NCBI GenBank assembly: GCA_905213725.1
Contig: CAJMJM010000089.1
Coordinates: forward strand, 1 to 7,665
Reading direction: 5' to 3'
Origin: Collinsella aerofaciens
GTDB taxonomy: Bacteria > Actinomycetota > Coriobacteriia > Coriobacteriales > Coriobacteriaceae
Length of the DNA stretch: 7,665 nt
In this document: one piece after another, positions 1 to 5,175 of the stretch
Numbering within the stretch: position 1 is the stretch's first letter
How the letters are laid out: each line of letters begins with the position of its first letter
Notes under the pieces: generated by a model
What the model saw: the letters and a program-made list of their open reading frames with translations, nothing else
What the model was told of the DNA's origin: nothing
The model's database searches: none
Position numbers and translations under genes: made by a program

Positions 1-815
1 GCAAGGAGATCAAGATCTACAAGGAGGCCGACGCCAACAACCTGCCTTGGGGCGCCCTCGACGTCGCCGTCGTTCTCGAGTGCACCGGCTTCTACACCAG
101 CAAGGCTAAGGCTCAGGCCCACATCAACGCTGGCGCCAAGAAGGTCGTCATCTCCGCTCCGGCCGGCAGCGATCTGCCCACCATCGTGTACAACGTCAAC
201 CATGAGACGCTGACCGCTGAGGACAACATCATCTCCGCTGCTTCCTGCACCACCAACTGCCTCGCCCCGATGGCCAAGGGTCTCAACGACTTCGCTCCCA
301 TCGTGTCCGGCATCATGACCACCATCCACGCCTTCACCGGCGACCAGATGCCGCTCGACGGCCCGCAGCGCAAGGGCAACTTCCGTCGCTCCCGCGCCTG
401 CTCCGAGAACATCGTCCCGAACACCACGGGCGCTGCCAAGGCCATCGGCCTGGTTCTCCCCGAGCTCAACGGCAAGCTCATCGGTGCCGCCCAGCGCGTC
501 CCGACGCCGACCGGCTCGCTGACCAACCTCTACGCCGTCGTTGACAAGAAGGTCACCGTCGACGAGGTCAACGCTGCCATGAAGGCCTACGCCGAGACCA
601 TCCCCGAGACCTTCGCCTACAACGAGGACCAGATCGTCTCCCGCGACATCGTCGGCGAGACCCACGGCTCCATCTTCGACGCCACGCAGACCATGGCCTC
701 TGACCTCGGCAACGGCCAGACCCTCGTTCAGGTTACCTCTTGGTACGACAACGAGAACTCCTACACCTCTCAGATGGTCCGCACCATCAAGTACTTCGAG
801 AAGTTCGTTGCTTAA
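1..815 (+). CDS. gap: glyceraldehyde-3-phosphate dehydrogenase, 5'-truncated by the window edge
   Basis: Phosphorylating GAPDH: oxidises glyceraldehyde 3-phosphate with NAD+ and phosphate to 1,3-bisphosphoglycerate in the cytoplasm. The frame is open from base 3; 270 residues are visible. The active-site motif SCTTNC lies at visible residues 81-86 with the nucleophilic Cys codon at 246-248. Since that Cys is normally near residue 150, about 68 N-terminal residues (most of the NAD-binding fold) are off the left edge. Further family marks are HAFTGDQ with the catalytic His, the phosphate-binding stretch NTTGAAKAIGLV, QRVPTPTGS, and the C-terminal WYDNENSYTSQMVRT, where the Asn contacts NAD. The TGDQ...LDGP...RRSRA form resembles the Firmicutes/streptococcal branch of GAPDH (my recollection, not a search). 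It lies 140 bases upstream of pgk but is separated from it by a terminator. The identification is firm; cofactor preference (NAD or NADP) cannot be judged without the N-terminus. Confidence 0.97.
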   Translation, partial: KEIKIYKEADANNLPWGALDVAVVLECTGFYTSKAKAQAHINAGAKKVVISAPAGSDLPTIVYNVNHETLTAEDNIISAASCTTNCLAPMAKGLNDFAPIVSGIMTTIHAFTGDQMPLDGPQRKGNFRRSRACSENIVPNTTGAAKAIGLVLPELNGKLIGAAQRVPTPTGSLTNLYAVVDKKVTVDEVNAAMKAYAETIPETFAYNEDQIVSRDIVGETHGSIFDATQTMASDLGNGQTLVQVTSWYDNENSYTSQMVRTIKYFEKFVA

Positions 816-851
816 TTTAGATTTTAGCGAATAGCTCGTTGAGCGTCTAAA
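816..851 (+). repeat. AT-rich inverted repeat after gap stop codon
   Basis: TTTAGA (816-821), directly after the gap stop, is the exact reverse complement of TCTAAA (846-851). Inside it GCTC-GTT-GAGC (834-844) forms a second small stem. The pair sits immediately before the GC-rich terminator and may fold as a weak upstream hairpin or protect the 3' end of the gap mRNA. The short arms make chance plausible. Confidence 0.35.
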
Positions 852-852
852 G

Positions 853-899
853 AAGGGCGCGGCCTCATAGGGCTTACACCCTAGGGTCGCGCCCTTTTT
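853..899 (+). terminator. Rho-independent terminator after gap
   Basis: GGGCGCG (855-861) pairs with CGCGCCC (888-894), extended by the AA/TT pair outside, and by a G-T wobble plus two G-C pairs inside. After an internal loop a TAGGG/CCCTA stem closes around a short loop. A run of five T follows (895-899). Being between gap and pgk, it should end most gap transcripts or reduce read-through into pgk. Confidence 0.88.
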
Positions 900-940
900 A
901 TAAGAAATCGTCTGCCGTAATGGGAGGCAGACACGTACGA

Positions 941-947
941 AAGGTAG
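941..947 (+). promoter_or_regulatory. ribosome binding site that sets the pgk start
   Basis: AAGGTAG lies 8 bases before the ATG at 956. The earlier in-frame ATG at 920 would add 12 residues (MGGRHVRKVEAN) not expected in the family, and has no purine-rich site at a suitable distance. I therefore choose the start at 956. Confidence 0.65.
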
Positions 948-955
948 AAGCAAAC

Positions 956-2146
956 ATGGCCTTTACCAAGAAGACCGTCCGCGACATCGATGTCGACGGC
1001 AAGCGCGTTCTCGTCCGCGTTGACTTCAACGTGCCTATCAAGGATGGCGTCGTTGGCGACACCACCCGTATCAAGGCTGCCCTGCCCACCATCAACTATC
1101 TCGTTGAGCACAACGCTCGCGTCATCCTCATGAGCCACCTCGGCCGTCCCGATGGCACCGGCTTCCAGCCCGAGCTGTCCCTCGAGCCCGTCGCCAAGAA
1201 GCTCGCCGAGCTCTCTGGTCTCGACGTTACCTTTGTCGCCGACACTTACGGCGAGAAGGCTGCCGAGGCTGTCGCTGCCGTCGAGCCGGGCAAGGTTCTC
1301 GTTCTCGAGAACGTCCGCTTCGATAAGCGTGAGAAGAAGAACGATCCCGAGATCGCCAAGAAGCTCGCTTCCTATGGTGACGTCTTCGTTCTCGATGCCT
1401 TCGGCACCGCTCACCGCGCCCAGGGTTCCGTCGTGGGCCCCGCCGCTTACCTGCCTGCCGTCGCCGGCTTCCTGCTCGAGAAGGAGGTCGACACGCTGAC
1501 CGGCATCTTCGCCGAGCCCGAGCGCCCCTTCGTCGCCATCGTCGGCGGTTCCAAGGTTTCCTCCAAGATCGGCGTTCTCGATCACCTCATCGACTCTGCT
1601 GACACCCTGATCATCGGTGGCGGTATGGCCTACACCTTCTTCCTGGCTCAGGGCCTGTCCGTCGGTCAGTCCCTCAAGGAAGAGGACTGGGTCGAGCGCG
1701 CTGGCGAGATGCTCAAGAAGGCCGAGGAGAAGGGCGTCAAGATCCTGCTCCCCATCGACAACCGCGTTGCCGATCACTTTGGCGAGGACGCTGTCCCCGA
1801 GGTTGTCGCTTCCGACGCTATCCCCGACGATCGTGAGGGCATGGACATCGGCCCCAAGACCGAGGAGCTCTACGCCGAGGCCGTCAAGGGCGCCAAGACC
1901 GTGTTCTGGAATGGCCCCATGGGCGTCTTCGAGTTCGACAACTTTGCTCACGGCACCCAGGCTATCGCCGAGGCTGTCGCCGAGGCCGACTGCACCTCGA
2001 TCATCGGCGGTGGCGACTCTGTCGCAGCTGTCAACAAGTTCAACCTGGCCGACAAGATGAGCTGGATCTCCACCGGTGGTGGCGCTTCCATGGAGCTCGT
2101 CGAGGGTAAGGCCCTGCCCGGAGTGGAGGCGCTTCTCGATGCCTAA
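956..2146 (+). CDS. pgk: phosphoglycerate kinase
   Basis: Transfers the acyl phosphate of 1,3-bisphosphoglycerate to ADP, giving 3-phosphoglycerate and ATP; cytoplasmic, the first ATP-yielding step of glycolysis. The product has 396 residues, normal for a bacterial PGK. The N-terminal substrate domain shows RVDFNVP (21-27), SHLGRP (60-65) and ENVRF (118-122). DAFGTAHRAQGS (148-158) is the next conserved block. The C-terminal nucleotide domain shows GGSK (197-200), WNGPMGVFE (318-326), GGGDS (351-355) and STGGGASMELVEGK (372-385). No key residue is missing. The last codons overlap the tpiA start by 8 bases, pointing to translational coupling. I see no convincing promoter in the 56 bases between the gap terminator and this start, so transcription may come from read-through or from a promoter I cannot recognise. 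Confidence 0.98.
   Translation: MAFTKKTVRDIDVDGKRVLVRVDFNVPIKDGVVGDTTRIKAALPTINYLVEHNARVILMSHLGRPDGTGFQPELSLEPVAKKLAELSGLDVTFVADTYGEKAAEAVAAVEPGKVLVLENVRFDKREKKNDPEIAKKLASYGDVFVLDAFGTAHRAQGSVVGPAAYLPAVAGFLLEKEVDTLTGIFAEPERPFVAIVGGSKVSSKIGVLDHLIDSADTLIIGGGMAYTFFLAQGLSVGQSLKEEDWVERAGEMLKKAEEKGVKILLPIDNRVADHFGEDAVPEVVASDAIPDDREGMDIGPKTEELYAEAVKGAKTVFWNGPMGVFEFDNFAHGTQAIAEAVAEADCTSIIGGGDSVAAVNKFNLADKMSWISTGGGASMELVEGKALPGVEALLDA
2124..2129 (+). promoter_or_regulatory. ribosome binding site of tpiA inside the end of pgk
   Basis: TGGAGG lies 9 bases before the ATG at 2139, within the last codons of pgk. It supports 2139 as the tpiA start rather than the in-frame ATG at 2076, which would prepend 21 residues unlike any triosephosphate isomerase. 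Confidence 0.75.
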
Positions 2147-2906
2147 TCGCACCCTTCTTATCGCTGGTAACTGGAAGATGAACAACGACGTCGCCGAGGC
2201 TGCCAAGCTCGCCGACGAGCTGGCTCAGGCTCTGCCCGAGGTTCCGGCTGGCGTCGAGGTGCTCGTCTGCCCTCCGACCATCGACATCACCACGGTTCAT
2301 GACCGCATTCAGGCTGCCCCCATCGCCCTCGGTGCACAGAACGTGTACTGGGAGGCCAAGGGTGCCTTCACCGGTGAGTCCTCTTGCGACATGCTCAAGT
2401 CCGCTGGCTGCACCTACTGCATCATCGGTCACTCCGAGCGTCGCGACTACTTCCACGAGACCGACGAGGACCAGAACAAGAAGGCTAAGGCTCTCGTTGC
2501 CGCCGGCCTTGTTCCCGTCTTCTGCTGCGGCGAGTCCCTCGAGGTCCGCGAGGCTGGCACCTATGTCGAGCACGTCGTGAACCAGGTCAAGGCTGGCCTT
2601 GCTGGTCTTGAGATCACCTGCCCCAAGCAGGTCGTCGTCGCCTACGAGCCCATCTGGGCCATCGGCACCGGCAAGACCGCTACCGCCGAGGACGCTCAGG
2701 AGGTCTGCGGTGCTATCCGTGAGACCCTCAAGGAGATGTTCGGCGAGGAGCTCGCTAACGGCATCCGCGTGCTGTATGGCGGTTCCGCCAAGCCCGGCAA
2801 CATCGCCGAGCTCGTCGCCAAGCCCGACGTTGACGGCGCCCTCGTGGGCGGCGCTTCGCTCAAGGCTGCCGACTTCGCCTCTATGGTCGTCAAGGCAGGC
2901 GAGTAG
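2139..2906 (+). CDS. tpiA: triosephosphate isomerase
   Basis: Interconverts dihydroxyacetone phosphate and glyceraldehyde 3-phosphate in the cytoplasm, feeding the product to GAPDH. The product has 255 residues, the usual length for a single-domain TIM barrel. The catalytic set is complete: Asn11 and Lys13 in AGNWKMN, electrophile His98 in IIGHSERR, and base Glu170 in AYEPIWAIGTGKTA, which also carries the flexible loop 6. YGGS (213-216) and VGGAS (236-240) form the phosphate-binding end of the barrel. The start at 2139 places MPNRTLLIAGNWKMN at the N-terminus as in homologues. The gene overlaps pgk by 8 bases in a different frame and is followed after 5 bases by gpmI, so the three are almost certainly one transcript with coupled translation. 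Confidence 0.98.
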   Translation: MPNRTLLIAGNWKMNNDVAEAAKLADELAQALPEVPAGVEVLVCPPTIDITTVHDRIQAAPIALGAQNVYWEAKGAFTGESSCDMLKSAGCTYCIIGHSERRDYFHETDEDQNKKAKALVAAGLVPVFCCGESLEVREAGTYVEHVVNQVKAGLAGLEITCPKQVVVAYEPIWAIGTGKTATAEDAQEVCGAIRETLKEMFGEELANGIRVLYGGSAKPGNIAELVAKPDVDGALVGGASLKAADFASMVVKAGE

Positions 2907-2911
2907 GACAT

Positions 2912-4465
2912 ATGGCACAACGTCATCTTCCTGCACTCCTGATTATCATGGATGGCTGCGGCCTTGCTCCGGCCGATGGCGAGAACGCCGTCGCCGCTGC
3001 CAAGACGCCCTTCCTTGATGGCCTGTACGAGAAGTACCCCCACACCACGCTCGGTGCTTCGGGCGAGGACGTGGGCCTTCCCGACGGCCAGATGGGTAAC
3101 TCCGAGGTGGGTCACCTCAACATCGGTGCCGGCCGCATCGTGTTCCAGGAGCTTTCGCGCATCAACAATGCCATCAAGGACGGTTCCATCGCCAAGAACG
3201 AGGTTTTCGTCAAGGCTATGGACGATGTCAAGGCTGACGGTAAGACTCTCCACCTCATGGGCCTTATGAGCCCTGGCGGTGTTCATTCTCACATGAACCA
3301 CGTCGAGGCTCTGGTCAAGATGGCTGCCGAGCACGGTGTCAAGACCGTTCGCGTCCACGCCTTCATGGATGGTCGCGACGTTGACCCGCAGTCCGGTGCC
3401 GGTTACATGAGTGAGTTCTGCGCTTTCCTGGCTAAGATCTCCGAGGAGACCGGTTGCGACGCTCGCGTTGCCACCGTCTCGGGCCGTTATTGGGCCATGG
3501 ACCGCGATAATCGTTGGGAGCGCATCCAGCGCGCCTACGACGTCATGGTCAACGCGTCCGATGCTGATACCGACCCCGTTGCCGGTATCAAGGCCTACTA
3601 CGAGAAGGACCCGCGCGGCGACGAGTTCGTCGAGCCCTTCGCTGCCCACAACGAGGGCATTCACGAGGGCGACGCGGCCATCTTCTTCAACTTCCGTCCC
3701 GACCGTGCTCGTCAGATGACCCGCGTGTTCACGGACAAGGAGTTCGACGGCTTTGAGCGCGAGCAGATCAAGCTTTCGCACTTTGTGACGATGACCGAGT
3801 ATGATCCGACGTTTGACGTCGAGGTCGCCTTCCCCAAGACGTTCCCCGAGAACGTCCTGGCCGACGTTATCGCCGCCAATGGCCTGAAGCAGCTGCACAC
3901 TGCCGAGACCGAGAAGTACGCCCACGTGACGTTCTTCCTCAACGGTGGCATCGAGGAGCCCAAGGAGGGCGAGGAGCGCGTGCTCGTCGCTTCCCCCAAG
4001 GTTGCTACCTACGATCTGCAGCCCGAGATGAGCGCTCCCGAGGTTACCGAGAAGCTCGTCGCCGCCATCAACGAGGATCGCGCTGATTTCTACATCGTGA
4101 ACTTCGCGAACTGCGACATGGTTGGTCACACCGGTGTCTTCGACGCTGCCGTTAAGGCCGTTGAGGCTGTTGACGATGCCCTGTCCAAGGTTGTCCCGGC
4201 GATTCTCGCCAAGGGCGGCTTTGCACTGATTACCGCCGACCACGGCAACGCCGATCACATGTTTGACGTTGCTTCCGACGGCTCCAAGCATCCGTTTACG
4301 GCTCACACCACCAACCGCGTGCCGTTCATCATCGTTGATGAGAAGGCCAAGCTCACCGGTATCGAGGACGGCCGTCTTTCCGATATCGCTCCGACCATGC
4401 TCACCATGGCTGGTATTGAGCCTTCCGCCGAGATGACGGGCCGCGTGCTCGCTACCGAGGCCTAA
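2912..4465 (+). CDS. gpmI: 2,3-bisphosphoglycerate-independent phosphoglycerate mutase
   Basis: Converts 3-phosphoglycerate to 2-phosphoglycerate through a phosphoserine enzyme using two metal ions (commonly Mn2+); cytoplasmic glycolysis and gluconeogenesis. The product has 517 residues, close to the usual 510. It belongs to the alkaline-phosphatase superfamily. Metal ligands and nucleophile are all visible: Asp14 in IIMDGCG, Ser64 in MGNSEVGH, Asp402 and His406 in NCDMVGH, Asp443-His444 in TADHGNADH, and His465 in FTAHTTNRVPF. Substrate-binding blocks VHSH (124-127), DGRD (153-156) and FRPDRARQ (261-268) are intact. It starts 5 bases after the tpiA stop. The only purine site close by, TAGGA at 2904-2908, is just 3 bases from the ATG, so initiation may depend on ribosomes finishing tpiA. 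A perfect terminator follows, making this the last gene of the pgk-tpiA-gpmI unit. Confidence 0.98.
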   Translation: MAQRHLPALLIIMDGCGLAPADGENAVAAAKTPFLDGLYEKYPHTTLGASGEDVGLPDGQMGNSEVGHLNIGAGRIVFQELSRINNAIKDGSIAKNEVFVKAMDDVKADGKTLHLMGLMSPGGVHSHMNHVEALVKMAAEHGVKTVRVHAFMDGRDVDPQSGAGYMSEFCAFLAKISEETGCDARVATVSGRYWAMDRDNRWERIQRAYDVMVNASDADTDPVAGIKAYYEKDPRGDEFVEPFAAHNEGIHEGDAAIFFNFRPDRARQMTRVFTDKEFDGFEREQIKLSHFVTMTEYDPTFDVEVAFPKTFPENVLADVIAANGLKQLHTAETEKYAHVTFFLNGGIEEPKEGEERVLVASPKVATYDLQPEMSAPEVTEKLVAAINEDRADFYIVNFANCDMVGHTGVFDAAVKAVEAVDDALSKVVPAILAKGGFALITADHGNADHMFDVASDGSKHPFTAHTTNRVPFIIVDEKAKLTGIEDGRLSDIAPTMLTMAGIEPSAEMTGRVLATEA

Positions 4466-4488
4466 TAGAAAACAAATACCGTTTTCTA
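4466..4488 (+). repeat. AT-rich perfect 8-bp inverted repeat after gpmI
   Basis: TAGAAAAC (4466-4473) and GTTTTCTA (4481-4488) are exact reverse complements around a 7-base spacer. The repeat begins at the base after the gpmI TAA, its first three bases giving a second stop codon in frame. It ends two bases before the terminator stem. It could be a 3'-protecting hairpin or an extension of the termination signal. Confidence 0.6.
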
Positions 4489-4490
4489 GC

Positions 4491-4525
4491 AAGGGGGTTG
4501 TCCACAACCGGACAACCCCCTTTTT
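4491..4525 (+). terminator. Rho-independent terminator after gpmI
   Basis: AAGGGGGTTGTCC (4491-4503) pairs perfectly with GGACAACCCCCTT (4510-4522) around the loop ACAACC. The T run covers 4521-4525. This 13-bp perfect stem is the strongest terminator in the window and ends the glycolytic unit. Confidence 0.95.
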
Positions 4526-4581
4526 GGTATTTCTGCCATTTCCACCCCGTCCTTGAGTGGCAGGTAGGGGAGAGCGGGGGA

Positions 4582-4593
4582 TTGTGGTACAGT
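4582..4593 (+). promoter_or_regulatory. candidate extended -10 promoter of secG
   Basis: TGGTACAGT (4585-4593) reads as an extended -10: TG, one base, then TACAGT. It lies 36 bases before the secG ATG, in a gap between the gpmI terminator and secG where a promoter is needed. No good -35 is seen at 17 bases; TTGAGT at 4553 is too far away. The 8-bp palindrome CAGTACTG (4590-4597) overlaps it. Confidence 0.45.
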
Positions 4594-4629
4594 ACTGGAG
4601 TTTGAACTGTTCTATTAAGGAGCTTATCT

Positions 4630-4884
4630 ATGGGTCCGTTCCAAATTCTTCTGTTTGTCGTTTGGGCTGTTTCTGCCGTGGCGCTGACGATTCTCGTCCT
4701 GATGCATTCCGGTAAGGGTACCGGCGTTTCGGATATGATTGCCAGCTCGCTGTATAACTCCAGCTCTGCCACGGGCGTTATGGAGCAGAACCTTGACCGC
4801 CTGACCGTCATCATGGCTGTCGTGTTTGCCGTGTGCGTCGTGCTGTGCATGTTCTTCTTCCCGCAGGGCATCGTGGGCTACTAA
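4630..4884 (+). CDS. secG: preprotein translocase subunit SecG
   Basis: Small membrane subunit of the SecYEG channel that assists SecA-driven protein export. The product has 84 residues with the family layout: transmembrane helix 1 at about 5-25, a cytoplasmic loop with HSGKGTGVSDM (26-36) and the conserved NLDRLT (54-59), then helix 2 at about 59-77. The Ser/Ala-rich loop and NLDRLT resemble actinobacterial SecG. An AAGGAG site (4617-4622) sits 7 bases before the ATG. It is flanked by terminators on both sides, so it looks monocistronic. The position downstream of glycolytic genes is a recurring arrangement in Gram-positive bacteria (gap-pgk-tpi-secG in many actinobacteria). Codon use is more mixed (GTT, TCT, GTG) than in the glycolytic genes, consistent with lower expression. 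Confidence 0.93.
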   Translation: MGPFQILLFVVWAVSAVALTILVLMHSGKGTGVSDMIASSLYNSSSATGVMEQNLDRLTVIMAVVFAVCVVLCMFFFPQGIVGY

Positions 4885-4906
4885 TCACGAACCGCATAAA
4901 TACTTG

Positions 4907-4941
4907 AAAAGGGTCCCGCAAGTGCGGGACCCATTTTGTTT
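4907..4941 (+). terminator. Rho-independent terminator after secG
   Basis: GGGTCCCGC (4911-4919) pairs perfectly with GCGGGACCC (4924-4932) around the tetraloop AAGT. An A run precedes (4907-4910) and ATTTTGTTT follows. It lies 26 bases after the secG stop and separates secG from the opp locus. Confidence 0.93.
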
Positions 4942-4947
4942 ACATAT

Positions 4948-4978
4948 TTGTAACAGAGTCAAAATATCCTCATATACT
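4948..4978 (+). promoter_or_regulatory. possible distal promoter of oppA
   Basis: TTGTAA (4948-4953) and TATACT (4973-4978) are separated by 19 bases, slightly long, in an AT-rich stretch right after the secG terminator. The -35 element overlaps the inverted repeat TTACA-TATT-TGTAA (4940-4953). If used, it would give a leader of roughly 190 bases containing the structures listed below. Confidence 0.35.
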
Positions 4979-5047
4979 TCGCCCAACTAAAGAAAATCTC
5001 GACCGTTAACCGGAATTAGCCCCAAATCGTGCATAAAATGCGCTACT

Positions 5048-5059
5048 GTATTGCAATAC
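5048..5059 (+). promoter_or_regulatory. 12-bp perfect palindrome, candidate operator over the oppA -35
   Basis: GTATTGCAATAC is its own exact reverse complement and contains the whole -35 hexamer TTGCAA of the best oppA promoter candidate. A dimeric regulator bound here would block RNA polymerase. The regulator cannot be named from the sequence. Confidence 0.5.
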
Positions 5060-5079
5060 GTTGGTCCGCTTTGTATAAC
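5051..5079 (+). promoter_or_regulatory. best candidate promoter of oppA
   Basis: TTGCAA (5051-5056), a 17-base spacer, and TATAAC (5074-5079) match the sigma-70-type consensus at four and five of six positions. Transcription would start near 5086 and give a leader of about 90 bases before the oppA ATG. Confidence 0.6.
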
Positions 5080-5097
5080 CAGCCAAAACGGCGGACC
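5063..5097 (+). repeat. inverted repeat flanking the oppA -10 element
   Basis: GGTCCGC (5063-5069) and GCGGACC (5091-5097) are exact reverse complements. Inside them TTTG (5070-5073) can also pair with CAAA (5084-5087), leaving a 3-base bulge. The arms straddle the -10 box and the expected start point. It could be a split operator, or an RNA hairpin if transcription begins at the distal promoter. Confidence 0.45.
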
Positions 5098-5108
5098 GCG
5101 TTTGAATG

Positions 5109-5144
5109 GTTCGATTGGGCTGTCTTGACGTTGCCCGACCGAAC
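5109..5144 (+). promoter_or_regulatory. 12-bp leader stem-loop in the oppA 5' region
   Basis: GTTCGATTGGGC (5109-5120) pairs with GCCCGACCGAAC (5133-5144), with one A-C mismatch and one T-G wobble, around a 12-base loop. It lies inside the leader predicted from either promoter, 19 bases before the ribosome binding site, and has no T run after it. It may stabilise the mRNA or regulate translation. It matches no riboswitch class I recognise. Confidence 0.5.
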
Positions 5145-5163
5145 TTACTTTGTCCTATCTCAT

Positions 5164-5170
5164 AAGGAGG
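5164..5170 (+). promoter_or_regulatory. strong ribosome binding site that sets the oppA start
   Basis: AAGGAGG is a consensus Shine-Dalgarno site 5 bases before the ATG at 5176. It rules out the longer frame beginning at 5029, whose first 49 residues look untranslated (no signal sequence, codon use unlike the gene) and would put the lipoprotein signal in mid-protein. The ATG at 5171 is out of frame. Confidence 0.8.
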
Positions 5171-5175
5171 ATGGC

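Noticed and set aside
920..955. Earlier in-frame ATG for pgk at 920.
   Set aside because: It adds 12 residues not typical of PGK and lacks a well-placed ribosome site; the ATG at 956 has AAGGTAG and gives the normal N-terminus.
2696..4507. A 603-residue open frame on the minus strand covering all of gpmI, with similar long minus-strand frames opposite pgk (881-2206), tpiA (2040-2936) and oppA (5155-6822).
   Set aside because: These are shadows of strong codon bias: the sense genes rarely use TTA, CTA or TCA, so the opposite strand lacks stops. Their translations are low-complexity Leu/Gly/Val/Asp/Glu-rich strings with no recognisable domains, and they run through terminators.
5029..5175. N-terminal extension of oppA from the ATG at 5029.
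   Set aside because: The extension runs through the best promoter and leader hairpin, and would bury the lipoprotein signal at residue 80. The consensus AAGGAGG before 5176 decides the start.
4942..5175. Known riboswitch or T-box upstream of oppA.
   Set aside because: The leader has hairpins but no recognisable conserved riboswitch core, no T-box motif and no terminator/antiterminator pair.
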